This document shows, one piece after another, positions 18,401-26,492 of a DNA stretch of 64,000 nt. The translations under genes and the position numbers were made by a program. Under the pieces are notes generated by a model. The model was not told the DNA's origin and did no database searches. It saw only the letters and a list, made by a program, of their open reading frames with translations. Origin of the DNA: an uncultured Bacteroidales bacterium (lineage in GTDB: Bacteria; Bacteroidota; Bacteroidia; Bacteroidales; Paludibacteraceae); contig CACZOA010000050.1 in assembly GCA_902782665.1 (NCBI GenBank), positions 1 through 64,000 on the forward strand, written 5' to 3'. Position 1 is the stretch's first letter. Each line of letters opens with the position of its first letter.

Positions 18401-18458
18401 CATTTGAAAACCATGATACACATAGCAATATGTTTAGCAAATACCCCCTACTCATCAT
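15450..18458 (-). CDS. Secreted CotH-kinase-like protein with two lamin-tail domains and a T9SS sorting tail
   Basis: The protein has about 1,002 residues; an upstream in-frame ATG at 18509 is disfavoured because MMSRGYLLNILLCVSWFSNA is a proper signal peptide. Domains in order: lamin-tail (about 25-150), chitobiase/Fn3-associated beta domain (YYTLNGDIPTPEKG and TTLRARAYKDG, about 190-255), CotH-like kinase domain (about 270-640, with FYGMMILTER, NTDWVTNNIKLWR and a DFG-like ILFDTDFGL), a second lamin-tail (LYLNEICASN..DWIEIYN, about 790-910), and a C-terminal T9SS type-A tail (DVYVYSLLGNVVAS..PGIYLVKI). CotH proteins phosphorylate spore-coat proteins in Bacillus. Here the protein should reach the cell surface by type IX secretion. 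Its place inside the polysaccharide operon is unusual. Confidence 0.88.
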   Translation of the reverse strand: MMSRGYLLNILLCVSWFSNANSEVRITEIMPNNVSTIISDKYNYDGYIEFFNDGDNIDLKGWTVTNIKEGKENWSVKLDSTHVLPNGYSLLFFGKTETSSISASRIQYNYVGRVGQKLSTDEGSISFEKNGKVIEFAYPNQYPHISYCKDGFMLPTPGKENDKLVTQISNRVASPTFKSGNPGLYDNSLSVELDCATEGAKIYYTLNGDIPTPEKGKTYNGAIQIDKTTTLRARAYKDGMLFSEMLAGSFILPDKYHKACSNNGSRLPIVSISANNEDLFDNMLGMYVEGNNGVSSSCYDFPANYNQDWMRSANFEYILDGKVVDCQEVEIGVYGGCTRIHVGKSLKIKANKRSGKNRMTYDSFFANRSYKKYKSLALRNGGNGYSYVQPRWRDMFIQSLADGMNVDKQAAQPVSFYLNGEFYGMMILTERTDEDFVYHNYGLDEEEIDLISNNGSYVCEKGTRDAYDKMINYVSNNYSKDDFYDNLNTHMDIDEYIDYQIIEQYVGNTDWVTNNIKLWRKHDGGRFRWILFDTDFGLSPKSSGLDTCMLDFATKQIKTKSNSALVLMRSCMQNEDFRWKFLDQYLDRIENQFTDERIDTKADSILDMTDFEMCATLKHSDLLDCPSNFDTYHNEIETMRSFAKDRKKYIINQLKKEFGLGDESVSVKIRAVFPDNETPDFKFLLNKREFSGVKYNTSRYSNERVKVEPIIPFGYKILRWEINNEAVRTSNGNKYLEKYLTTVANSGELKISIYFEHDSNNTLPENLYLNEICASNQSTLDENGAASDWIEIYNGNDKDVDIAGMTIENVTKAVKCTIPSDEAIIVPAHGYKLLWADKDPTLGSLHLNFKLSAAVPETLILRRYYLDKDVELSRITSTPQDPDESYGRETDGASSMKLFKKCMVNEGNEIITSTPLSANGSVLCQNADVEETKSVADGKNVFAKGKDIYVQNAKDSDVYVYSLLGNVVASKRSSSNMFNISIPVPGIYLVKIDAECWKIVIE

Positions 18459-18591
18459 AGTCTGTGTTTTAACATGCAAAATTAAAACTTTTTCATAAAT
18501 GTTTGGCAAAGTAGTATATGATTATTTTATAGTGTCAATGGAGATTCTACTTTACAAACGTTCCAACAGCACCATAAACTCTGAGTTTCTC

Positions 18592-19632
18592 TTATAGGTT
18601 GAGTAATGAAGATATCTGTTTACCAACCGTTTCCGCAGAATACTCTTTTGCCTTTTTCAAGCAGTTTTCTTTCATATCTGTCAACATCGACGGATTCTCC
18701 TTTATTCTGCATAGAGTCTCTACCAGTTCATCATAATTGCACTGAGTATAACCTATACCTGTTTTCCCATCCTCGACAAAATCAGAAAAGCTATTCCATT
18801 TCGCTGATATCACAGGCAATCCTGCTGAATATGCATCGATCAATGTGCCAGGCAAACCTTCTGTTGGGAATTTTGTAGGGAATAGAAGAGCATCATATTC
18901 ACGTAAGACTTCCGTGCTCTTTGTCGCGTCGACACAACCACAATAACGGATATTTTCAGGGAACGTTTTCTGTAATTCAGAAAAATGTTCCGTATAAGAC
19001 GGATCTATCTGACCATAGATATCCAAAGAAAAATAGTTTGAATCCGTATTTTTTGTTTCTGTCACAGATTTCACAGCATCATCTATTCCTTTCATTTCCA
19101 TGATTCGTGAGAAAATGCAAAGGCGAATAGGCGAAGAGATATTCATATTCAACTCTTCTCTATCCAAAATAGACAAATTCTTGAAGTTTGGTACTATCGT
19201 AAGATTATTGAAGCCTTTTTCTTCCAAAGCTTTTTTCATTACCGTCGTCTCCACCCAAATTTGATCAAACCTTTTCAGTATAGGCTTCAAATAAGAAAAT
19301 CTCTCAAGATAATTAGAAAGCCAACCTCCAATCACATCATAGATCAATTTAGTTCTCTTTCCTCTGAAAAGAATGCATAACAAAGGGAAAAGCAATAAAG
19401 CTCCATGAGCAGGAAGGATTATTACATTTTCGCTATTTCTACAAAGTTTGAAAAAATTCCAAAAGAAGGAGACGGGAGATTTTCGCATCCCCTGCATATC
19501 CAATTCTCCGATTTCTTCATCATGAAGTTGCTCATGAAGCACACTTGCCAATTGCTTTGTCTTGACAGTTTGACCATCAAAAAGCGGTTTTTGCTTGGCT
19601 AAATACCCTATTATTGAAACTTTATGTTTCAT
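18592..19632 (-). CDS. Glycosyltransferase, GT4-like
   Basis: This 346-residue GT-B fold enzyme probably transfers a sugar from a nucleotide sugar to the growing lipid-linked repeat unit on the cytoplasmic side. The C-terminal GT4 donor-site pattern is visible: RLCIFSRIMEMKGIDDAV (around 168), a DIYGQID strand, CGCVDATKSTEVLREYDALL, then FPTEGLPGTLIDAYSAGLPV with the E-x7-E-like donor-binding segment. Substrate cannot be predicted. It starts five nt after the stop of the next glycosyltransferase gene, so the two are cotranscribed. Confidence 0.88.
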   Translation of the reverse strand: MKHKVSIIGYLAKQKPLFDGQTVKTKQLASVLHEQLHDEEIGELDMQGMRKSPVSFFWNFFKLCRNSENVIILPAHGALLLFPLLCILFRGKRTKLIYDVIGGWLSNYLERFSYLKPILKRFDQIWVETTVMKKALEEKGFNNLTIVPNFKNLSILDREELNMNISSPIRLCIFSRIMEMKGIDDAVKSVTETKNTDSNYFSLDIYGQIDPSYTEHFSELQKTFPENIRYCGCVDATKSTEVLREYDALLFPTKFPTEGLPGTLIDAYSAGLPVISAKWNSFSDFVEDGKTGIGYTQCNYDELVETLCRIKENPSMLTDMKENCLKKAKEYSAETVGKQISSLLNL

Positions 19633-19637
19633 GAATT

Positions 19638-20726
19638 TTATTTGTTATACAAATCTAAATATTTTCTTGCACACTCACGCATTGTGAATGGCTTGTAACT
19701 TTCCATGACTTTGGCTTTCATCTCTGCAGCATCACTTTCACCCTGTTGTAAAAATCTTTTCAAAGCATTGTAGTATGCCTCCTCAGAGATATCAGAAGAC
19801 AAGAATCCGGTTTCACCATCTTTAACTACATTTACTATACCACCAACAGGAGTACAAACAGGTATGGCACCGACTCCCATTGCCTCAATTAATGCTATAG
19901 GCATACCTTCATAAGTAGAACACAAACAAAGTGCATCCGCTGCTTTTAGATATTCCAACGGATTTTTTCTCTCTCCAAGTACATGGCAAATTGGACAATT
20001 GGCCTCATCTATGCCCTTAAGGATTTCTTCTGATGTTTTTCCTATAAGCAAAACTGTAAAATCAAAGCCTTCATCATGCAATCTTTTTGAGACCCTTGCC
20101 ATAAGATCCTGTCTTTTCACATCAGTAAAGCGAGCCAACTGTACAAGAACCTTTGTGGAAGGTGATTTCTTAAATCCATCTATTTCCTGATTTACACTAT
20201 CACTGACACATAGTGACTCAGGTATATCACGTCCGTTGAAAATCATTGGCGCTGTTTGTCCATAAAATTCTTCAAAAGACGCCAAACTTTCACTCGAGAT
20301 TGTTATCGGTGTTACCCTTCCTGTTTTAAACATCCACTTTCTTATAGCTCCACCAATAGGGCCACTGGCCTCCATATCCGCAGTGTTATGAACAGTATGG
20401 AAAAATTTAGCTTTTATCGTATACACAGACAATGGCATATATAGCATAGCCCTTAGATGAGAGTTCACGACATCAGGAGCGAAATCACGAATCGCCTTTC
20501 TCAATCTAAACGCAAGAGTAATGTCCAATCCGATTTTTTTATTCAAGCTTATAAACTTTACCTTATCAGACAGTTCATTTCTGTAAAAACCCAAATGCCC
20601 TTCTGGAGCAAAAAATACGATAAGGGCAACTTCATGTCCTTGCTCAGACAACGCGTTGCACAAGTCGATTGTGAAACGTTCTCCTCCTCCTGAGACTAAT
20701 TGTGGAATTACATTTACTATTTTCAT
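19638..20726 (-). CDS. Glycosyltransferase, GT4-like
   Basis: This 362-residue GT-B enzyme has the N-terminal acceptor-side motif IPQLVSGGGERFTIDLCNAL and the C-terminal donor-site region STYEGMPIALIEAMGVGAIP with VGGIVNVV. It should add one sugar during assembly of the operon's repeat unit. It lies between the CgeB-like gene (94 nt gap) and the other GT4 gene (5 nt gap) and shares the same minus-strand transcript. Linkage and sugar specificity are not readable from the sequence. Confidence 0.9.
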   Translation of the reverse strand: MKIVNVIPQLVSGGGERFTIDLCNALSEQGHEVALIVFFAPEGHLGFYRNELSDKVKFISLNKKIGLDITLAFRLRKAIRDFAPDVVNSHLRAMLYMPLSVYTIKAKFFHTVHNTADMEASGPIGGAIRKWMFKTGRVTPITISSESLASFEEFYGQTAPMIFNGRDIPESLCVSDSVNQEIDGFKKSPSTKVLVQLARFTDVKRQDLMARVSKRLHDEGFDFTVLLIGKTSEEILKGIDEANCPICHVLGERKNPLEYLKAADALCLCSTYEGMPIALIEAMGVGAIPVCTPVGGIVNVVKDGETGFLSSDISEEAYYNALKRFLQQGESDAAEMKAKVMESYKPFTMRECARKYLDLYNK

Positions 20727-20820
20727 TAACGTAATTTTTTAGAATATGCACATCATTGTTCTTGACATAAAAGAAATACAACAGTCATTGAATATCTAAT
20801 TGTCCATAACAATATGTAAA

Positions 20821-21810
20821 CTAAAGTTTCTCCGCTATATATTTAAGAAATGCCTCTGGTGTGATTTGATCCTTAAAAGGATTTGGTTTACTTTCAAAAT
20901 TTTTGATTTTTTCGACATCAATATCCCCATTCTCGGAAATCACAGAAACATAATCAGAACTATAGAATTTTGATTCTTTGACAGATTGATTGTTTGTCAG
21001 CAACATCTTTCCATATGTGATGGCTTCCCATACTCGCAAAGTCTCACCTTTTGCTCCCTGTTGCATGATTTCCAACACACATTTTGTATGTTGTACAAAC
21101 TGGACACATTTTTCATATGACAGCCATACATCCTTTTCCACATAATGGATTCCCGATCGTTCCTGATTATATGGCGGTTTTGCATCCATCACATAAAAAT
21201 AACATTTCAAACCCGCTTTCTCCAAAGTATCATAAGCTTCAAGTATCTTTTGCATACGATTTTTGGCAGCACCTACAAAAAATACATCAGTCATAGGAGT
21301 ATCGTTTGGCTTCGTTATTTTTGTTTCCGAATAGACCGTTGGATGGCACTCCATATTGTATTTTGCCGCATCATCCTTATCATATGATACTAACAGATCA
21401 ACCAAATGTCTGATTGCGTCTGGCTTTGCACTTTCTTTCCATGTGGCGACAATATCAATATAATTCGCTACCAGTTTACAACCTGGAAATTTTTTTCTTA
21501 GCCACACCGCATAGTCTCGCATATAATCGTATTCAAGCCATCTTGCGTCAAATATGAACACAATTGGCTTGTTTGGATCTGCAAAATCGTTTTTGAAATA
21601 TGTGCTGAACCACAACGATTTAAAAGGCAGACTGAAATATTTGTTTGTAGTCTTGGAGTGTTGAAGCTGGAATAACACTCTCAAAAATTTATTCTTAGGA
21701 TAAAAGCCAAATACAGACCTGACATTCTGACGCTTGCCAACTTCTGTATATATCACTTTATTATATTCAAAAAAATCCTCTAAAAAGAAGACGAAATTAT
21801 ATCTGTCCAT
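20821..21810 (-). CDS. CgeB/YkvP-like glycosyltransferase
   Basis: The 329-residue protein resembles the CgeB/YkvP spore-protein glycosyltransferase-like family: a GT-B C-terminal half with LLVSYDKDDAAKYN, TDVFFVGAAKNRMQKILEAY (about 175-195) and a late donor-site segment GAKGETLRVWEAITYGKMLLT. The N-terminal half is divergent. Its place between a polysaccharide deacetylase and two GT4 genes supports a role in repeat-unit assembly. Immediately upstream lies a 389-nt non-coding gap holding a flippase relic, suggesting past rearrangement here. Confidence 0.75.
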   Translation of the reverse strand: MDRYNFVFFLEDFFEYNKVIYTEVGKRQNVRSVFGFYPKNKFLRVLFQLQHSKTTNKYFSLPFKSLWFSTYFKNDFADPNKPIVFIFDARWLEYDYMRDYAVWLRKKFPGCKLVANYIDIVATWKESAKPDAIRHLVDLLVSYDKDDAAKYNMECHPTVYSETKITKPNDTPMTDVFFVGAAKNRMQKILEAYDTLEKAGLKCYFYVMDAKPPYNQERSGIHYVEKDVWLSYEKCVQFVQHTKCVLEIMQQGAKGETLRVWEAITYGKMLLTNNQSVKESKFYSSDYVSVISENGDIDVEKIKNFESKPNPFKDQITPEAFLKYIAEKL

Positions 21811-22199
21811 TTAACAAATGATATTATCTATGTTCTCTCCGACGATACGAAAAGAATATAATAGCATGTAAAGAGGAATCTCGTACTTGCGTATTTAGTT
21901 GATTATTAATTTGTCATATGAATAGTCTCACACGCTTCTCATACAAACCACACAATGTTATAAAGCCATTCAACAAACTATATCGATAATCTGTGGCAAG
22001 TTATAGAAAAACTTTTAAATGAGCAAACAAAAATCAAAATATCCTATTAGACGCTTTTTTATTCGATAAACAGCTTTTGTAATAGACGATCAGTAGCGAA
22101 TGCGATCAAAAGATATTTACTTTATGATATTTCATCAAGTTGATGATCAAAAGTGCTTTTAATGCTCAATTTATTTATAGACTTTAACAACGACTGAAA
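21811..22199. other. Non-coding gap inside the polysaccharide operon
   Basis: This 389-nt AT-rich stretch lies between the deacetylase and CgeB-like genes. Apart from the flippase relic at 21825-21878 I see no ORF, hairpin terminator or promoter box. It is the longest gap in an otherwise compact operon and probably marks a deleted gene. Confidence 0.6.
21825..21878 (-). pseudogene. Relic of a second Wzx-type flippase gene (C-terminal fragment)
   Basis: Read on the minus strand, this stretch encodes FLFTCYYILFVSSERT and then a stop. The intact flippase of this operon has FLFTCYYILFASSERE in its C-terminus. Over 54 nt aligned without gaps to 24549-24602, 44 bases agree by hand count. Outside this block similarity disappears, so only the tail of a former paralogue, or a recombination scar, remains. 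Confidence 0.7.
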
Positions 22200-23090
22200 T
22201 CATTTATGATTCTTCATACGAAACAATCGCTTTATTCGATTAAAAAATGGAGTCCATAATCCATAGATTTGCATCAAATTTTCTTCTAGACAACCATTAT
22301 TAAACTCATTACGATGTAGGTCATAAGGATTATCACCTTGCTTAATCCATCCTATTTTAACAGTAGCGGCAAGTTTAAAACCCTTTTCTTTAATGACTTC
22401 AACGGAATTCTGGTCAAGATTACCATTAGGATACGAATAAACAAAGGTACAATCGTCTCCTATAATATTCTTCATTTTTAAAGAGCACTTGTCAATTTCA
22501 TCAGATAATTCCTGCTTTGAACATTTATCACTCATAACATGATCATGAGTATGATTGCCAAAATTCGCAAAGCCACTCATATTCAACTTCTGAAGTTCTT
22601 CCTCATTCATTGTTATCCTAGGACCTTTGTATGCCGGAAGCTGATCTATTATTTTAGCTCTTTCTGCATTAGGTATTTTCCAAAGAACATCTATTTTATC
22701 ATATAAATCAGACTCTCTATTTTGGAATGCTTTGGAATACCAATAATAACCATCTTCTATTCCTTTTGACGCAATAAAGAAAGTAGCCGGAATATGAAAC
22801 TTTTCAAGGACAGGCAACACATTATCATATCCACTCTTCCATCCATCATCGAAACTCAACCAAACATATTTTTTATCCAATGGTTCTTTCCCTGAAATTA
22901 TAGAATATACCTTTTCTGGAGTGATAAATGTATAATCGTGATTCACAAGCCAAGCCATCAGTTTCTCAAAAGGTTCTCTTTGCTGATCATGACCATATAT
23001 TGACAATATAGCATCATGTCTTAACGAACACTTTTCAATCTTCTTGTAGAAGAAAAAATACAGGATTTTTGCTATTATTTTTCTCATCAT
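22200..23090 (-). CDS. Polysaccharide deacetylase (NodB-like)
   Basis: This 296-residue carbohydrate esterase 4 protein removes acetyl groups from N-acetylated sugars. The NodB motifs are visible: catalytic Asp and metal-binding Asp in SFDDGWKSG (D81/D82), and the metal-binding HTHDH (H180 and H184), followed by YSYPNGN as the motif-3-like segment. A hydrophobic N-terminus (IIAKILYFFFY) could anchor it in the membrane. In this operon it may deacetylate the polymer or an intermediate. It lies 37 nt after the polymerase gene. Confidence 0.88.
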   Translation of the reverse strand: MMRKIIAKILYFFFYKKIEKCSLRHDAILSIYGHDQQREPFEKLMAWLVNHDYTFITPEKVYSIISGKEPLDKKYVWLSFDDGWKSGYDNVLPVLEKFHIPATFFIASKGIEDGYYWYSKAFQNRESDLYDKIDVLWKIPNAERAKIIDQLPAYKGPRITMNEEELQKLNMSGFANFGNHTHDHVMSDKCSKQELSDEIDKCSLKMKNIIGDDCTFVYSYPNGNLDQNSVEVIKEKGFKLAATVKIGWIKQGDNPYDLHRNEFNNGCLEENLMQIYGLWTPFFNRIKRLFRMKNHK

Positions 23091-23127
23091 TGTAAACTTT
23101 CTAATCTAGTTATAAAATCAATATAAA

Positions 23128-24423
23128 TTATGCCCATTTACGCATATTAAGAATCTGCATATCATCTTCTTTGAAGAAATAGAGAGCAGCTATCACAACA
23201 TACGCAAGGATCTCTACATAATAGTTCTCATAATAGTAAGTTATACATCCTACAACAGGGATACAAAGTAAATGATACAGTATCATTAGTTTTTCGAATG
23301 GGAAGCATCTTATTTTTTTCCCTTGGACTATCTGAACAACTTCTGATTCTTTGAATACTAAATAAAAAACGAGTATATAGGCAATGGATATCATAAATGG
23401 TCCGAAATTGCCCGCAGAAAGCATGAACGAACCCAAATGAGTATAGAACACACCCAAATCCATGTTGGATTTCAATCCCATCTCTACTTGATAATCAGTA
23501 CCTCCCTCAAAATCTTTAAGAATAAACTTATGGAATGAAGTAAAAAGACTCTTTGTAGTTATACCATCAGGAGCTGGGTAATAATCCCATATCTCACAAA
23601 AATGATAATATGGCTGACCTAAGTACATTACAATACCACCCTCTGAACCACCGTCTCTTTCTTCAAATCTATCTTTTGTCACAGATAAAGCATAGGATGC
23701 GGCAGCAAGTATCAACGTCGCACTGAATCCAATGGCTGTACTTTTTATCTTTACAGACATTTGATTCCAGAATGTAGCTACAGCTAAACCTAAAAGTAGT
23801 ACCCAGAAAAACGTGGTCGATCTATCAACCTGCAGCATACCGACAACTATAACAGAAGTAGAGCTTAACAAGGCCATCGCATTAATCCACCATTTTTCCT
23901 TCAAAAAAGTGATATTATATAAAAACACAAAAATCATAATCACACTGGAGTTAACTATGATTCTGACAGGGTAAAGAATCAACTCTATCACTGTTGGATA
24001 TGTTGTAAGCTGATAAGCATCTCCCTCATATGCCAGATTTTTAAGTTCCGCAAAATCTCCATATGAAAGGATAAATTTCAGATCCCCATAATATGCAAGC
24101 ATATAACTTACAAAGGAGAAAAAATATATATAAATTAAAACCCTTACAAATTTTTTACTGCTGAACATGAGACCTTCGTAAGAGTTGAAATCGACGAGGA
24201 CTACAGGAACAATAAACAAAGTAAGCAACAAGCAATATAGTATTGTTGGCAATAAAGATGCAAATGTCACAAGATTTGGATTCAAATCCATCACATCAAT
24301 ACCAACAGCCAATACAGACGTCGCCATATATATAAAAGATATATAAGTGCTCGCGTCTATTCCTCTTATCTTTAAGAGATAAAGCGTCAATAAACTGAAA
24401 TATATCGCTGGTATATAATTCAT
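23128..24423 (-). CDS. Wzy-type O-antigen/capsule repeat-unit polymerase
   Basis: The 431-residue polytopic membrane protein has about 11-12 predicted transmembrane segments and one large hydrophilic loop (about 255-320, containing KDRFEERDGGSEGGIVMYLG), the typical layout of Wzy-like oligosaccharide repeat-unit polymerases. It should join lipid-linked repeat units at the periplasmic face after flipping. Wzy proteins are poorly conserved, so the call rests on topology and position between a Wzx flippase and glycan-modifying genes. Confidence 0.78.
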   Translation of the reverse strand: MNYIPAIYFSLLTLYLLKIRGIDASTYISFIYMATSVLAVGIDVMDLNPNLVTFASLLPTILYCLLLTLFIVPVVLVDFNSYEGLMFSSKKFVRVLIYIYFFSFVSYMLAYYGDLKFILSYGDFAELKNLAYEGDAYQLTTYPTVIELILYPVRIIVNSSVIMIFVFLYNITFLKEKWWINAMALLSSTSVIVVGMLQVDRSTTFFWVLLLGLAVATFWNQMSVKIKSTAIGFSATLILAAASYALSVTKDRFEERDGGSEGGIVMYLGQPYYHFCEIWDYYPAPDGITTKSLFTSFHKFILKDFEGGTDYQVEMGLKSNMDLGVFYTHLGSFMLSAGNFGPFMISIAYILVFYLVFKESEVVQIVQGKKIRCFPFEKLMILYHLLCIPVVGCITYYYENYYVEILAYVVIAALYFFKEDDMQILNMRKWA

Positions 24424-24512
24424 AGATTATCTACAATTTCTAAGGAATTTTATCCTTATGTGACTTTTTCTATATTTGAATTGTCTCATCATCTCACATC
24501 TAATAAATACAT

Positions 24513-26042
24513 TTATTCTCGTCTGATTCTTTTATTAATGAACGATTTTATATATTCTCTTTCCGACGATGCAAAAAGTATATAGTAGCATGTAAATAAG
24601 AAGATAACGCTGACGACTGGAACTGAAATTAATAAAAGTCTAAGTCCATCAAATTGTATGTATAATCCATAAGAGACAGGTATCATGAACACCAAAAGAG
24701 ATAAAATTGGCACCACTGTCTTTTTGAAATATTCCATCACATCATGACCGATTAGACTCTTTAATGAATATATTCCAATTAATGCGTTCAAAACTCCTCT
24801 TGTCAAAATTCTAGACATCAGTATCAAATACGGTTCAACCCCCACATGGAACAACACAAATGAGACAATAAGGTCTAACAAGAAACTAATACTGATAAGA
24901 ATTTGATATTTGGCAATTCTTCCTGTCGCCATAATCGCACAATAGAATGGTCCCGTAACAGCATCTATAATGGAACAGACAATCAAGATCTGACAGAATT
25001 CTCCCGAATTTTCAGGGACAGTTCCAAGCCAAATATTCAAAACCCAATCGATATTAATAATCAGCAGGCAAGCAGGTAGAAACATCAAGGCAAAAGAAAA
25101 TTTTGACGTACTATTGATCAAACTATGCAGACGACTATTTTCTCCCTGTGCATAAGATTTCACAATCTGTGGCTGAAATGATGTTTGAAAACTTGCTGCA
25201 AACGTCACCAAAGCCGTCATTACCTGGTTGGCGATACCCATCGCGGCATTAGCGACTACACCACAAAACATATTCAACATGAAGAGGAATCCATTTTGCG
25301 TTGCGACATTTGAAAAGCCGCCAAACAATGTCCAGCCAGAAAACAGGAACATCTTTCTGAAAATGTTTCTATCTAAAATAGCATCATATTTACAAGTATC
25401 GAATGTACGTAAGCAAAAAATCACATAAACCAATAACATGACAGTACTCTCAAATGCTAGCATAAACGAATAAGTCACAAGTCTGTCGAACCCAGTGACA
25501 CCAATCATAAATGCAATACCTAGTTTTAACAATACATCCACAATACTTGCATACGCAAAAAAATCCAATCTTTCGTAAGCAACTACACTTGCTGAATACG
25601 GCACACGAATAAAATTCATGGCAAACGTAACAATTGAAAATTGGAAAGCGTAATTTGCAGCGTCTACTCTTCCATCTGGAATATTAAGTCGGTTGTTCAA
25701 AAACCACGTTCCTCCAAGTTCAAGAAGGAGAATAGACACAACCACCAATATAATCTGAATAGAAACGGAGGTATTGAATACTTTACACATTTTAGGTTTA
25801 TCACTTTCTCCGAGCGCGACTGTCAAAAAACGCTGTGAAGATGCAGTGAGTGCAGTGTTCAAAAAAGAAAATAATATTACAATGCTACCAACAACATTGT
25901 AAATACCATAATCATCAACTCCTAATTTATCAAGCAACACGCGCGACACATATAACGACACTAACATCACAATAATAGTGCGAGCATATAATGCCAACGT
26001 ATTCCTAGCAATTCTTTTATTTTCAGATGTATAGCTACTCAT
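24513..26042 (-). CDS. Wzx-type polysaccharide flippase (MOP superfamily)
   Basis: The 509-residue protein has about 12-14 membrane segments and the N-terminal signature of lipopolysaccharide flippases (RIARNTLALYARTIIVMLVS, then YVSRVLLDKLGVDDYGIYNV). It should flip undecaprenyl-linked repeat units across the inner membrane. It is the first gene of the minus-strand polysaccharide operon. A possible promoter -7 box lies about 320 nt upstream, implying a long untranslated leader. Its last 60 or so codons resemble the relic at 21825-21878. Confidence 0.92.
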   Translation of the reverse strand: MSSYTSENKRIARNTLALYARTIIVMLVSLYVSRVLLDKLGVDDYGIYNVVGSIVILFSFLNTALTASSQRFLTVALGESDKPKMCKVFNTSVSIQIILVVVSILLLELGGTWFLNNRLNIPDGRVDAANYAFQFSIVTFAMNFIRVPYSASVVAYERLDFFAYASIVDVLLKLGIAFMIGVTGFDRLVTYSFMLAFESTVMLLVYVIFCLRTFDTCKYDAILDRNIFRKMFLFSGWTLFGGFSNVATQNGFLFMLNMFCGVVANAAMGIANQVMTALVTFAASFQTSFQPQIVKSYAQGENSRLHSLINSTSKFSFALMFLPACLLIINIDWVLNIWLGTVPENSGEFCQILIVCSIIDAVTGPFYCAIMATGRIAKYQILISISFLLDLIVSFVLFHVGVEPYLILMSRILTRGVLNALIGIYSLKSLIGHDVMEYFKKTVVPILSLLVFMIPVSYGLYIQFDGLRLLLISVPVVSVIFLFTCYYILFASSEREYIKSFINKRIRRE

Positions 26043-26492
26043 TATTATACCTTTTCAAATATCTTCTGCGAAGTTATTTCTGTCTTACTTCTTATCAACT
26101 AACATAATTCTCAAACTGGTCTAAAGATATTGTCATATTATACTATCAACATAGTCATAAAAGATTCCTTTTTTGAAAATAGTAAACAGAAGATTTGAAT
26201 CCAAATCGACCTTACTATTCGCTTATTGGTTCTTATCAACCACAAAAACATATCTTTCTTCATTGTTTCAACACACACCTACCCCTAAACCAGAAGACTA
26301 AATTATATCTACTTAATTGTTCTAAATTCCATGACACCTATGAAACCAACAAATAATAGTGCAAAAGTACAAAAAAATATATTGTTCAACATTTTTTAAG
26401 TTTTTTTAACATTATAATATTATTGCTAGGGAGATCAAAATAAAAGGAGACGCAATTACTTGCGTCTCCATAATTTATCCTAACAAAAAACA
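26043..26492. other. Polysaccharide operon leader/promoter region
   Basis: About 450 nt with no supportable gene. On the minus strand TACTTTTG (complement of 26362-26369) matches the -7 box TAnnTTTG, with only an imperfect -33 element upstream. If used, it leaves a leader of roughly 310 nt before the flippase start. The far end holds the DUF4197 gene's terminator. Confidence 0.45.
26446..26469 (-). terminator. Terminator of the DUF4197 gene
   Basis: The stem GGAGACGCAA/TTGCGTCTCC is followed on the minus strand by TTTTATTTT, 24 nt beyond the DUF4197 stop codon. Confidence 0.75.

Noticed and set aside
18459..18509. 17-residue upstream extension of the CotH-like protein
   Set aside because: The extra residues spoil the signal peptide; two adjacent ATGs at 18458/18455 begin a typical one.
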